The translations under genes were made by a program, and so were the position numbers. From assembly GCA_031841125.1 (NCBI GenBank), contig CM063113.1, positions 39,648,197 through 39,712,196 on the forward strand: 64,000 bases of DNA. The letters are read 5' to 3'. The notes below the pieces were generated by a model. The model ran no database searches and was not told the origin of the DNA. It saw only the letters and a list, made by a program, of their open reading frames with translations. Of the stretch, positions 21,650-33,239 are shown one piece after another (the first letter of the stretch is position 1; the number at the start of each line of letters is the position of its first letter). Source of the DNA: Acanthococcus lagerstroemiae (lineage: Eukaryota; Arthropoda; Insecta; Hemiptera; Eriococcidae).

Positions 21650-23690
21650 TGGTGATGAAAGAAATATTAAAATAGAGGCGATCGAGCAAAAAAGTGCGTA
21701 GAGTACTGACTAATGAGCAAAATTTACTCCCGACTGTAAAAGCAAGGAATTCCAGGAAAAAACTTTTTGAGGCAGGGAGGAAATAGTTAAGGAAAACGAC
21801 GGAATTTTTCAAGGATTATATACCGATAATAAAAGAGATGAGGGGAAACTTCAAACAAAAGAATGGGAGGAAGGTAATGAAGAAGAGGAAGTTTCGGAAG
21901 AGGAAAGTCCAAGGGGGAAGGAAGGGAGGAGGAAGATATACCCTTAATCATGAAGGAGGAAGTTCAGAAAGCGTTGGGAACAGCGAAAAAAGGCAAGGCA
22001 GGGGACCTGGTGGAATAGAGAACGAAGTATTGAGGATCGTAGCACAGGCACTTGTCCCCTTCATGGCAAACTTCAGGGTGTTTAGTTCTGGAAAAGTCAG
22101 GGATTTTAGAAAATATTTTTGGAAAAAGCGTAATGCATTACGAGAGCTTCCAAACATTGACTTTCATGTGTTGTCCTTTGAAGTGGTTGAAACCGAAATA
22201 AAGCAAATTAATTTAGTAAATTTGAATATTGCGCAGATCTTTTTGCACGCTCTCTAACTTCATGTAGCCACTTTTTGGATCACTGTGAAACGTGCCTGAT
22301 TAAGTTGGAGAAAAATCAGGGAATTTCATTTTGGAAAAAAACTGGGCACCGTGAACTTGTTCAGCAGGTTCGTTCAGTGGAGCCGCGCAGCAAACCAATT
22401 GCATAAAACGGAAATAATTTTTCTGTACAAAAAAGGGAGACAGAAGTTGTTTGAATAATTACAGGCCCATCAACCTCTCATCAAATCTAAGCAAGATATT
22501 CGAAAAAATATTGAAAAGTAGAATTTATGAGGTTTTGAACCGGAATCAAACAAAACAGCAGGCTGAGTTTAGGAAGCGTTATTAAACTACTGACCATATT
22601 TTCACATTGAACCAAATTTGGAAAAACAAGAGAGTGCAATGCGCCACTGGGTTTTATGTTTATGTAGATTTTAATAAAGCTTCTGACTCAGTCAAACACC
22701 GGCAGTTCAGGAAGCGTTAAGAAAACAGGGGGTAAGTGGAGACATCGTGGAGGTACTCAAAAACATGTGTATGAAAACAACAGCTCATGTGTGATGGACA
22801 GGATCGGGGAAGAATTTTGATTTCCAAGGGGGATAAAACAAAGGGACCTGCGTTCCCCGAATCCGTTCAACCCGGTTTCGGAAGAAATGTTGAGAAATCT
22901 ACATTGGAAGGGGAAGGGGGCAAGGTTTAGTGGTTAATGGTTGAATAATTTACGGTTGGTTGATGACATAGATTACTGAGATCTGAAGGAGTTGCCAGCA
23001 GTCACCGAGGAACTCATCGAAAGCATGAAGGTTGGATTGTCAATGAATACGTCTAGACCAAGATTATGACTAATATACGTATGGAAAGATTCTCGGTAAT
23101 GGTGAGGAAATTGAAATTGTGAAAGAATATGATTACTTCGGTCATGTGGGAAAGATAAATTGGACAGCAGAAGCTTGGAAAAACTTCTGGGCACACAGGG
23201 AGGTGGTGAAGAGCAGTTTACCGATGAGGGCAAAAATAAAAACTTCAGATCAGTGTGTGATACCCACCATCACCTACAGAGCTCAAACTTTCATTCTGAC
23301 CAAGTTAGAGAGTGACAGTTTGAGAATGACCTACTTCAGGACGCTACGCAGCATGATGAAGATGAGAACAAAAAATGAACTAGAGCTAAGTGCGATTGAA
23401 AAAACAACAGGTTCATGAGATATAAGTTGGAGGGTCAAAAAAGCTAAGCTAAGCTTCTCGGGACGAATGGAGGAAGGCAGTCGAAGAATGATCGCTAAGA
23501 GGGTGGAAAAGAAGAAGTAGACCGCCCACAGGGTGGAGCAATGGATTGGCAAGAGAACTTGGGATATTATAAGGTAGGGTAGGAAGTGATAGGGGATAGT
23601 GGAAGAGGGCGATCGCATCCTCAAACCGGGTGCATTCGACAGCATAACGGCCCTCACACAACTGGGGTCGAATGTACGTTCGAATAAAGG
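21650..23690 (+). mobile_element. Decayed LINE, RT region and C-terminus
   Basis: The order on the + strand is a Lys-rich linker, GPGGIENEVLRIVAQALVP (about 22005-22062), NYRPINLSSNLSKIFEKIL (about 22460-22515), FYVYVDFNKA (about 22650-22680), LRLVDDID in place of the RT active-site F/YADD (about 22953-22976), and YDYFGHVG to QCVIPTITYRAQTFILTK (about 23128-23305). It is broken by many stops. A 280-bp DNA element (22074-22353) is inserted in it. It lies inside the schnurri intron. Confidence 0.8.
22074..22353. mobile_element. CAGGGTGT-end MITE with 5-bp duplication
   Basis: The ends are CAGGGTGTTTAGTTCTGGAA and, in reverse complement, CACGGTGCCCAGTTTTTTTCC. AACTT duplicates at 22069-22073 and 22354-22358. 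The interior has GGAAAAGTCAGGGATTTT and AAAATCAGGGAATTTCA. It interrupts the LINE at 21650-23690. Confidence 0.75.
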
Positions 23691-23699
23691 TTTTAAAAT

Positions 23700-24750
23700 C
23701 AAAATAAAATCACATCACTACCATAAACTTCCATGAGTTCCCGATGGATATTCGTGGCGGTATTCAAGAAACAGTTGGCCGCGCGGATCTCGCACGGACA
23801 GTAGGGGGCGGAAGCGCGCGATGACCTCACCATCGGGAACATTTACCTGTGACTAATTGAAACGGCCGACAAACAGGTAGGACCAAAAAAAACTTACCGT
23901 TAGGACCTCCCCCCACAAGTCTGGTGCGCAAACTTCGAAACGAAAAAGTTTCCCGGGCCTTCAGAAGTCCTTGTGACCTTATTTTTCTGGATTACCTTAT
24001 CCAGAAATGTTGACCATTACCGCAAATCAGGTTCTCGTGGTTACACATTGGGACGAGGGGCGAACCCAGAAAGCACCTATGGAAAGGACTAAGACTTGAA
24101 CGGCCCAAACTCTTGTCACAGAAGCAAGAAAGAAAATTTTTGGCTTTTTATTGATATTCAGCGAGAAATAGGTCGAAATCGTACTCGTAGGATTTTCAGT
24201 CGTAACTAGCGTAAACTCGGTCAGAGCCCCCCTGGATTCCTTTCTTTGAATTTGCTACTGATTGAGATTTCAGAACCCTATATGCCGTAAAGAGTACTGC
24301 TCGTCCAAATGGTACAATGATAATGGGAGCACGACGATGATTTATGGGGGTCTGACCACCGATATTATTTAGTAAAATCTAATCTGCAAGGAAATGCTAA
24401 TAAGTTAGGATGGAGCATGGTAAAGCTTCTGTTCTCCTGTCTGGGGTGAAACGAATCTCGAACATCTAATGTGGGTTCTGTAGTCTCAGTTTTTCTCTCA
24501 ATGAGGGTCGTGATTGTGACAGATCGAAAAAAGAGAACTTACGTGGATAATATTCAGTGTCCGCTCAGTCTTGTCAGTCTGAAATGGGATATCCGTTCCT
24601 TGGTCTTCGTTCGCATTTGATTGCTTTCTTGAACCAACTTGACTAAAGGTACCCGCGTTTGTCCTTTCAAACGTGGAAAATATTTTCTCTAGTTGGCGGC
24701 GTTCGACTGGTGAATACCCTATGATCTAAAGCGATTATACATTCTGTTCG
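23700..24750. other. Intronic sequence, no coding features
   Basis: This is the last kilobase of the schnurri intron before the large exon. A short TTCCCGATGG/CCATCGGGAA inverted pair bounds 23733-23840. Nothing else was seen. Confidence 0.4.
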
Positions 24751-24753
24751 CAG

Positions 24754-26300
24754 ATGTCAAAGAGTCGGAAAGAAACATCTTGGAGTCGTATTCGCACTAC
24801 AGCGCCACCAACAGCATCAAATATCTGCACAAGAAGTTCAAGAAAATGGCGGCCGTTCTCGCGGACGACAGTGCGCCCGCGGCCACCGTCGCCGTCGCCG
24901 ATCAACCCGTTTACATATCAACAGCTCAACCAGCATGCGCCCCTGCCGCACCGTCCCCGCCGCACTCTCGCGACGTTTCGGCGGTGGCGGCAGCGGTCGT
25001 CCCAACCGCCGTCGCTGCCGCCGCCGCCGCCGCCGCCACGATGACTCAATCTAGTCTTCCAGAATGTACTCGAACTGACGTGCTGGCCGGCACCAAATTG
25101 AACAACTGCTGTGCCACAAATTCGTCTACTGTTAACCAAAATTGCGTTACTGCCCCAGCTAAACCGCCGACTGCCTTTACGACTGCGTCTGTATACTGCA
25201 ACGCGCGTACGACGACCGCCGCCGTTGCCACTGTCGCTACTGTCACCACCGTTGCCGCCGCTGCGTCCGTCATCACCACCGCTCCGCTGCCAGCCGAAGA
25301 GGACGTGACTGGCGTGCCGGTCATAATTGGCCGATACGCGTGTCCGTACTGCAAGCTGGTGTGCAATAAACCGAGCGTGTTGCAAAAGCACATCCGCGCC
25401 CATACCAACGAACGACCGTATCCATGTCGTCCTTGCGGATTCGCGTTCAAAACACGAAGCAACCTGTACAAACACTGTCGCTCGAGGTCGCATTCGTTGA
25501 AGCTCGAGGAAGTCGGCGTCGTCGACAACAAAATGGCGTGCGGCTTGGAAGAGGAAGTCGACGAAGACGAGGATGACCAGCAGCAACACGTTATTAAAGA
25601 TGGCAGCGTCGGCGGCGTCGAATCCGCCAGCGAAGAGAAGACGGAGCAACCGCGTACGTCGATTTATAAGCCCAAGTTCCACAAGGCGGCCAGTTACATT
25701 CAGAGTAGCGGCGCGGCCTCCTCGTTGTCTTCCAAAAGCGAGCAACTTTTGACGGCGGGCACGTTGAACAAGCTCGGGCTGCAGCTGAAGATACCATCCG
25801 CCTCGGTGCAGTCGAGTAGGTCGACGCCGTCTACGCCGTCGCCATTCAGCGGTTCGTCGCCTAGTCCCGAATTCCTGCAACGGCATATCAGTAAGTTGAT
25901 TAGTGAGAACCAAGCCATTGTCGAGACGACCGACCCGTTCTGGTCGAAGAAGTTCTACCAGCGTAGCAAAGAGGGCTCGCCCTCTAGTCCGTTATCCACG
26001 TCGTCTTCCTCTAGTTTAGAATCGAAGAAGAGAGCCGCAGTAGAGGCGGCGGACGAAAAACAACAGCCGCCGGTCGAGTCGAAATTGGCGCACGCCCTGC
26101 TGCAGCCGCGAGCCATGAAGTCGGCGTCTATGAATGACATCAGTAACGCGGAGGACACGCAGCCGCTCAACCTCACTATTTGTAAGGATGTGGCCAAGTG
26201 TAGAAGTCTGGAACGAGTCGATGAGAAGTGGGACGCTGAGGATAGAACGAATGCCGTCGCGGACGCCGTCGAGTTACCTCAAAAACCCCTTCAGTTTCAA
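24754..26300 (+). CDS. shn: Schnurri-like gene, large exon with first ZAS zinc-finger pair
   Basis: The exon starts at CGCAG|ATGTCAAAG and ends at TTTCAA|GTGAGT, phase 1 to 0. Near the start is [13 protein letters not shown]. An Ala-rich and Thr/Val-rich region with an eight-Ala run (about 25015-25040) follows. Then comes a ZAS pair at 25341-25493: [21 protein letters not shown] (C-x2-C-x12-H-x3-H) and [20 protein letters not shown] to SH (C-x2-C-x12-H-x5-H). This spacing and the [13 protein letters not shown] and [10 protein letters not shown] wording are diagnostic of HIVEP/Schnurri proteins, which bind kappaB-like or SMAD-associated sites. Downstream are Glu/Asp-rich and Ser-rich stretches, and PLNLT near 26165 that resembles a CtBP-binding motif. 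The long antisense open frame here is a composition shadow. Confidence 0.95.
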
Positions 26301-26309
26301 GTGAGTTAC

Positions 26310-26980
26310 TACAATTTCTGATGTACCTCTAATTGAAGTTAATTTCTTGTAGATCCGCTCAACTGGCGACTAGTGAAATGGTATTGCGCAATGTGCTACG
26401 TGTTGGACCAGTTGTTTCAAGACGGTAGTACTTTAGTAGGGTCGTTCTCCAGAACCTGAGCATATTGAGGTGGCATTTTTTTGACATGGATATGTTTTAT
26501 CGGTGGCTGTTAGCCAGAATTATGCGTCACGTTTGGACCGCCCGACACTGAGAATGTTACTGCAATCATGGGTGGAGAACTAGATATAGCAGAGCACGCG
26601 TTACATTCAACCATAAATTGCTACACCCGGACAAAAAATTTGCAACACTAACTTTTATATACAAGAAATGCGACAAGAAAATACATGAAGAAAAATTACA
26701 AATTTTCAGAAATTTGGAATGATATGAGATAGTGCAGTCTGCAGACTGCAGTAGCAAGCAGACTTACACCCAGCGGCCGGCAGTCTCCACCTTTCATGAT
26801 CTACTATGCAATTAGTACCACAAGGCGGACTGTTAAAAGAAAAATATAAATTTAATGTTATGGGTTATGGGCGCTAAGAGCGCTAGTAATAGCATGGTTT
26901 CGAGGCTCAGAAATAATGATAAAACATGGAATAAAATGTCGTATTGAAAACTGAACATAGTAAAAAGAAATTCGCAGGAT
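26310..26980. other. Intron sequence with a perfect 18-bp palindrome
   Basis: No exon was found. A perfect palindrome TGCAGTCTGCAGACTGCA is at 26733-26750. Text near 26624 (CACCCGGACAAAAAATTTG) resembles the end of a Tc1/mariner-type element, but no partner was found. Confidence 0.4.
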
Positions 26981-26984
26981 TTTG

Positions 26985-27248
26985 AACCACACTTACGAAT
27001 TTTAAGCGTTTTGGCAGTATAAAATTATTACATTCAATTCGGACCTAGCAGGGTGGTGGCGCACTGATATCGTTTTACGACTTTCTATTGAATTTCTTAT
27101 CAACGTCAGGAAAAAATGTACGATTTTATCCTAACGTTGATAAAAACACAAAAGAACTAGATGTTGTTGAAAACTTCCGCCAGATGTCAGCCATTACGTT
27201 GCTAGGTCCGAATGATTTTGAATGTGGTGCATTCCTCAAAAGTGTGGT
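26985..27248. mobile_element. Palindromic foldback element
   Basis: The arms pair CATTCAATTCGGACCTAGCA (27031-27050) with TGCTAGGTCCGAA and TTGAATG (27200-27224). Further pairings are TTATCAACGTCAGGA (27096) with TCCTAACGTTGATAAA (27128) and CCACACTT (26991) with AAGTGTGG (27239). The outer boundary is uncertain. Confidence 0.6.
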
Positions 27249-27484
27249 ACAATTTTCCCCTCGTATTGAAACATGTTTAAAAGTTTCATCTGAGAACACT
27301 GTTTACTGGTGATATGGTGATTCGAGGTATTCGTATAGAAAACCAGAGAGAACGGCAAAGCGGGAAAAAATTGGAGATTCAGACATTAATGATCGAGATG
27401 TACTGAGAAGAGCCGCTGTAAAAAATGTTTTGTCGAACTCATTAATTTCCTAGACATTTAAAATTTCATTAAATCCCACTTGTG

Positions 27485-27545
27485 ACGTATCCAAGAAAAG
27501 GGCCTTAGTGGTAGATGAACATTCAGACCCTTTTCTTGTGTCACG
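27485..27545. repeat. AAGAAAAGGG hairpin
   Basis: TGTGACGTATCCAAGAAAAG and GGCCTTAGTG face CAGACCCTTTTCTTGTGTCA around a short loop. This is one of four related hairpins in the window, the others being near 57723, 57908 and 62300. Confidence 0.6.
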
Positions 27546-27759
27546 TTACGCTTCTATTCTTTAAATTCATGACGCACTTAAACAGTCAGTTTAGCTCCTA
27601 AAAACTGTGATTAAAATCGTACTTTACCATCATCTGTAGAATAAATATTATTGGGGAAGGGGGGGGGGAACTAACAAAGAAAGAATTGCCACCTTGATAA
27701 TCTGAGTTTCTGGGGAGTGACTCATTAGTTCTCTGTGTCGGTCCAACGTTATTCGAGAC

Positions 27760-28140
27760 TCGTTCAGACGTCCTTCTTAAGCCTTTGTACAACTCTTCCA
27801 GACTTGTATAAGGCTCTTATTATACTCTTCAAAACTTTTTTCCCCTTGTATATTTAGACTTCTTTGATACTTGACGTTCTCAGAATCGTTTAAGACTTTT
27901 TTACTTGTTTCGCATTTTCTAAAGCTCTCTGAGACTCGTTCAAAACTCTGTAGAAATTACTGAAACGCTTGCAAATTTGCGAATGATTCATGACTTTTCC
28001 AAACTGGTTTAAGAATTGTCAAGATCCTCGAAGGCTAGTTGAAGACTCTTAAATACTCTTTCTGACTAACTTGAAACTACGTATATTCCAAACGTGTGTG
28101 AGTCGCTTCCAGAATTATTAAGATTCTTGAAAAGTAGCGT
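27760..28140. repeat. Degenerate GACTT/GACTC tract
   Basis: Words such as AGACTTGT, GACTCGTTCA, AGACTTTT and AGACTCTT recur every 10-20 bp over about 380 bp without exact periodicity. The tract lies in the schnurri intron 26301-28424. Confidence 0.55.
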
Positions 28141-28424
28141 CCGATTTATGTAAATTGCTCCCGGGGGTATATCATTGTAACGAACCCCTTCCTATCAATA
28201 AACGTGTTTTCTTAATTATTTTTAGTCCTTTACTTGTTTTTCATTTTCCCCCTTTCGTATTTCATTTTTTTTCTCCTTCAAGTTTTCTCTTTCACCCAGT
28301 TGAACGCTCAGGTTCATTGGTCCCTCCGTTTGCCTTTTCTTCTAAGCTCAACTCGATCTATATGCTGTGTAAAGTAAGCCTACTTGTTTCCTTCTTCTTA
28401 TTTTCGGATTTGAATGTATTTCAG

Positions 28425-29003
28425 GTCCACCATCCGAAGGAAGTCAAGTACGAGTTCCCTGAGCTAAAGAAAGATTTTATGGAAGTCAAACGAGGCCTTC
28501 CGGAGTATCGAAAAAACTCGCTCGAAGTGAAAAACGACGCGTTGGAATTCAAAAGCGATTACCGAGAGACGAAAAAAGACCTAACTGACGCGAAGAAAGA
28601 CATTCGAGAGTACAAAATGGACTTGGTCGAGACGAACGGAAGCATCAAGGATTCGAAAATCGAAATAACAGCCGACGTTAAAGCGGATATCTCGGAGGTG
28701 AAAAGGGAGACGTCGTGTGGCAACGCCAGGTTCGTTCGACCGACATCGTTACCATTGAAACCGGGCACTTTTGTGCCGAAGAAATTGTTGCCCGGTGCCG
28801 TGTCCGTTCTACCTCTTATTAGTCCGGAGACACCACGGCCCAACAAATCGTACGGCCAACTGTATATCGGCGGAAACGCGTACACCTACCTGGGGCTGAA
28901 GTGTTCAACTCGCAGTACCTTTTGCACGTTGCATAAATCGCAGCCTACGTACGTTCCGCTTAGTCCGGAGCACAACAAAATTTCCATGTACTCGAACTGG
29001 AAG
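28425..29003 (+). CDS. shn: Schnurri-like gene, heptad-repeat exon
   Basis: The exon has a TTTCAG acceptor and a GTAACG donor, and is phase 0 at both ends. After VHHPK come thirteen consecutive 7-residue repeats (28440-28715, one extra Ala inside) of the type Glu-x-Lys-x-Asp-x-x, for example EVKYEFP, ELKKDFM, EFKSDYR, ETKKDLT, DAKKDIR and EYKMDLV. The segment is highly charged and could form an extended helix. Next come NARFVRPTSLPLKPGTFVPK and YVPLSPEHNKISMYSNWK, resembling the conserved mid-protein block of HIVEP proteins as I remember it. The apparent open frame back to 28155 is intronic. Confidence 0.9.
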
Positions 29004-29096
29004 GTAACGTGGCCTTTGCGATCGTATTTTCGTCGTATAGAATATAGTAGCGTGAATACCGATAGTGTGTTAACCGATATCCATCGCATGTTCTAG

Positions 29097-29318
29097 GTTC
29101 ACTCGGAAGTTGATCCTTACCTGCTTGGCGTGCCGGCGACCAAGATAATGGCATGCTACGACTCTCGTCAACGATACTCACCGTATACGGTGGTGCACGG
29201 CAAAACGAAGGATGCTGTTACACATTCGTCTCACTGGTTCAATCGGTCGAGAACCATTGAGACTGGCGATATAAACATGCTGGTCGATCAGGATGAAAAT
29301 AAGGAAAACAACGCGCAT
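29097..29318 (+). CDS. shn: Schnurri-like gene, conserved mid-protein exon
   Basis: This exon follows a 93-bp intron and is phase 0 at both ends (TTCTAG acceptor, GTAAGT donor). It encodes VHSEVDPYLLGVPATKIMAC, then YDSRQRYSPYTVVHG and a segment ending DENKENNAH. Together with the preceding SMYSNWK it resembles the short conserved block found between the two ZAS domains of HIVEP/Schnurri proteins. No enzymatic domain is visible. The intron that follows is 6 kb. Confidence 0.9.
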
Positions 29319-29677
29319 GTAAGTTGAGGGTCTTGCTCTTTCACCTACTCGAGTCCTGCATCGAGTAGTCGAAGTTACATATGTATGATGGCTCGCACAT
29401 GCGGCCTAACATCGATAGACGCTTATGTGAGACCTTTGAAAGTGATTCTTTTGCACGTCTCGAGTAATCGCTCGAGTACTCGATGCCAGACCTCGGTATT
29501 TAGTTGATTCCATGTATATTATACACATTGACGGCCTTTGGATGATCATACACTTGTCGAGTCGGGGAAAAGATTATGAAAAATTGAGGCGACTTTCGAA
29601 CTTGGTAGACAAATACAACAGTATTGTCAGTGACAGAGAAATCGTTTGTGCCGTTAACGTTGTGATATTATCGAATA

Positions 29678-29890
29678 TCTCTTTCTAATTTGCTCTCGAT
29701 CCGAGCCCTGGAATCCGCCCTTTCGAGCATTATCTCAGAGACGTGGGGGAGACCGTTAGGGTTGTCTAAGCCCGCTTCTCTTCTTGCCGAAAAACTGACC
29801 TAGGTCGAAATCTGGCGGGTTGCTATGTGGGCTCGAACCCGGGACCTCCGGATTCCGGGACCAACGCGCTGTCCACTCGGCCAACAAGAC
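29678..29890 (-). mobile_element. tRNA-derived SINE, copy B
   Basis: The - strand copy has a B box GGGTTCGAGCCC, the CGGATTCC/GGAATCCGG blocks and a TCTCTTTCTAATTTGC end matching copies A and E. It lies in the schnurri intron 29319-35370. Confidence 0.85.
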
Positions 29891-29899
29891 AGTTCCAGG

Positions 29900-31085
29900 A
29901 GCATGGACGACTCCCGTAGCAACATGTTAGACGCTCGGTCGAGCTGTCATGGAGTGCTCTTCGAAGGTCCGCGAGCTTTCATGTGCATTATCGAATACCT
30001 GTAATGTGATCTAATCGAATGTTGTATCTGTAAATCTATTTTTTACTCATGTTTTCATTTCGATATTTAATATCTTTTGTATTGGTAATCGATCGATAGA
30101 ACTATGAAAAAAAGGTGGAATTTAGTAAACCTTTGACCGCTGTCCAGTCTGGTGTTACTGAGCTAGCATATTGAAATTTCCATAGTAATTTTGTACAATC
30201 TTGACGTGAACACGGGTTTTTCGAGTGAAAAAAAAAAATTATTTAGTTTCGTATCCTTGCTTGGAACGATTTCTCTGTTACTGAACCCAAGCGGACCCCT
30301 ACTGCTGGTACATTGTTTGTGTGACTGCACGGCCACGAATCTTTTCTAAATGGGCTCTAACTCTCATGGTGGGAAACTAGTCTCTTGTCGTTTTTTTTTC
30401 TCTCCAAAAGTCACTTTTTAGTCATTTTTCCTCAACATCAATTTTTTCATGTTCAATATTAAGAATGAAAAAAGTACAAATGCTGGACAGTAGTGGCCCG
30501 CCGGGCAACCGGATAAAGTCCCGGTGGCCTGGCACAAATGTAGCCTGATCCGAGAATTGATCTGACATCGTCAAGCCCCTAGAGTGCTTGTTTATGACTC
30601 CACGCATGCTGGGGATATCCTGGACACAGAAGGGACTCGAACGAAAGTATTTCGGTTCGAATGAAAAAACTTAGGAATTAATGCACACAATTAAGAAACG
30701 GAAGGTAGTATCTTGGTCACATCCTTCGCGGCCTAAAATATGAAATACTATGCTAAATTATCCAGGGCAATATTCAGCGAAGACGGTCGATCGGTCGTCA
30801 ACAGAACTCGTGGCTTAAGGATTTCCGGGGGGGGGGGGGGGGTAGGCCGCTCAACAGTAGAAATTTTTCGAAGGGCTGCATCCAAAGTCACTGTTGTTAG
30901 TTGGATCGCCTATTTTCGTGTGGAGCAGCGTAGGAAGAAGAAGAAGAAGAAGAAGAAGACTTCTTCAAGATTCTTCAAGACATGTTTAAAACTGCATACA
31001 TATCTTGCGGACAGGTCAACACCATCCCAAGCCACATTCTTTGATATTTTCTATACTTCTTTCAGAATTGCAGGGATATTCTTTC
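29900..31085. other. Intron sequence with simple repeats
   Basis: It contains a poly-G run (about 30826-30842) and a GAA/AAG microsatellite (30933-30960). No exon or transposon protein was recognised. Confidence 0.45.
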
Positions 31086-31089
31086 GTAA

Positions 31090-32300
31090 CTAAGTAACCT
31101 ACCTGTTTCAAATTCTCTTTTAGATTCTTTTCAGCATTTTTGACATCCATTTGGATTGATTTAGAACTCGGGAGACTCTTTCAAACTTCTTAAATCATGA
31201 TTAAACCCAGGGTTGGCATTTTACATGTAAAATTATTTATTTTATATTTTACGTAAAATGAATGTAAAATGTAAAATGTACGTAAAATGTAAAATCGATG
31301 TAAAACTCGAAAAAACAACACACATTATTGATGATTGATAGATGATAATGATATGATAAGAAATGATAATGAAAAATTGAAAAGGAATTATGAAATAAAT
31401 AATTGAGATGAAATTAATTAAATTTTGACGGTAAAATAAAAAGAATAGAGTAGTTTAAGTAAAAATTGCTAATACCACAAAGTACGATGAGTTTTAACTT
31501 GATTTTTTTTTTGTGAAATTTATAAGATTTATTAACAATAATTATTTTTTGTTAGTTTTTGTTCATTGAAAATTTTTAATTAGGAGTTTAAATTTTAAAA
31601 AGTTTGATGAAAAAATGTTAAAATTTGTTTTGGCCTGAATTGCTCAATTTTTTTTTTTTAAATTATTCTATACTTGTCTTTTGTAATTCACTTTCTATAA
31701 AACAATCTACTTTTTTATGAGTTACTTATAGTGAATTTGAGTAGTATAAATTATAAAATTGAATGGTAAAGGAGACGACCATTCTTGACTGTAGTTCCAG
31801 TTATGTGCAAGTTTTTAAAATTTTATTGAAAAATTTACTCATTTTGATTCCTCTTATAATCATTTTACATTTGATATGTAAAATGTAAGATAAAAAGTTA
31901 CTTTACATCGACTATTTTACTTGTAAAATTGGCTTGTAAAATGTATTTTACCTGCCAACCCTGATTAAACCTTTTTAAGACTTTTGAACATCTCATTATT
32001 TATGAAGATCTTCCTCTGGCTTGATTGAGATTTTCAAAAATTATTTTCGACATTATTAGGACTAATTGGAACTTATTGAAACTTATTCAAGATTGTTTGA
32101 AAATCATCCAAACGGGTTGAAGATCCTTCGACATTTATTTAGATTTTTCAAGACTTCTTTAGGACTCTTGCAAACATAAATGAAACTTTTCGAGGCTATT
32201 TTATGCTTCATTGAAACTTCTGAAACTCTTCTAACCCAATTAAATGCATATAGAGGCGGGCTCAATATTTTTTGAGAATCATTAAGGTTTTTCTGAACTT
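31090..32300. repeat. Degenerate GACTT tract interrupted by a hAT-like element
   Basis: The tract has AGACTCTTTC, AAGACTTTTG, GACTTCTTTA and GACTCTTGCA words and is split by the 756-bp element at 31208-31963. The 8-bp duplication shows that the tract is older than the insertion. Confidence 0.5.
31208..31963. mobile_element. hAT-like element with GTAAAAT subterminal arrays
   Basis: The ends are CAGGGTTGGCA and TGCCAACCCTG, flanked by an exact 8-bp duplication ATTAAACC (31200-31207 and 31964-31971). GTAAAATGTAAAATG-type arrays lie inside both ends, in opposite orientation. The interior is AT-rich and non-coding. Confidence 0.9.
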
Positions 32301-32329
32301 GTTTGTTTGAGTGTCTGGTCGAGTCTTAA

Positions 32330-33230
32330 GAAATCTGAAATGGAGATTTAAGTGGCTCGGGGACGTCTGAAAGAGTCTGAAAAAATCTCTGTAGAGCGTA
32401 GAATACTAGTCTGAAAAAAAAGGCCGTAAAACCGTAGAAATAATCTGGAACAATTGAAAAATAAAGTATGCCTGACAGAATTTTAAAATGAGGATGTATC
32501 CCTCTCCCCCTCCCAACCGGGGAAAAATTGAAAATACCCATTTTACCACTCATTTCAATGAGTCTGAGGGGTTTTGTAAAAGTCGGGATGAGTCTGAAAA
32601 AGTTTAGAGCGTAGAGTAATAATCGAATCGGAAAAAATTTTAGAAATAGCTTTGAACAATTCTGGAAAAGTCTTGAAGAGTAAAACAAGGTGAAAGAATT
32701 CCAAGGAAGGTGTGGGTGGATATATCTCTTCCTTCGACTCTCTCCTCTGGGGAAAAGTTGAAAATACTAATTTTGTACTGCTTATGTTATCGAGTCTTAC
32801 AGGGTCCTATGAAAGTCTGGCGTAGTCTTGATAGTCTTTATAGAGTATGAAATGGTAATCTTTAACAAGAATAGGAAAGTTTTGGAGATGGCCTTGAAGA
32901 ATTCTAGTGTCTTGAAGAATAAAATGAAGACTTTTAAAAAACTGTTGGTCCGAGCAAGAAAAATATAACAAAATACCCATTTTATTGCTCATCTTGGCGA
33001 GTCTTAAAAAGAGTCTAGTAAAAGTCTGGAAGAGTCCTAAAAAAGTTTCGTAGAGTCAGAAATAATAATCTTACACAAATCCGAATAAGTTTTTTCTAGG
33101 AAGACTCTTGCCTCATAAAATACACGTGGAAAAGTTTTAAAGAAGTATAGGGATAAATTCATCCCCTTTCTCTTAGCTGGAAAAAGTTGGAAGTTACTAA
33201 TTTTTATGGCTCAAATGATTGAAAAAATAA
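32330..33230. repeat. Degenerate tandem array, unit about 210-230 bp
   Basis: Four units share the marker TACCCATTTT or TACTAATTTT followed by a C/G-CTC box and GAGTCT. They start at about 32535, 32765, 32974 and 33194 (spacing 230, 209, 220). Each unit also has GTAGAG, AATAATC and GGAAAAGTTGAAAATAC blocks. The units are much diverged. Confidence 0.6.
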
Positions 33231-33239
33231 TTCGCTTGC

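Noticed and set aside
24918..25913. 331-codon open frame on the - strand
   Set aside because: It is antisense to the schnurri exon, and its Arg/Gly-rich text mirrors the GC-rich codons of the + strand. It has no recognisable domain.
25594..26197. Antisense transcript or gene overlapping the large exon
   Set aside because: Short - strand frames only, with no splice or start support.
28155..28424. Apparent N-terminal extension of the heptad exon starting at an ATG
   Set aside because: It is Phe/Leu/Ser-rich text from a T-rich intron with a TTTCAG acceptor just before 28425. The upstream exon joins in phase without it.
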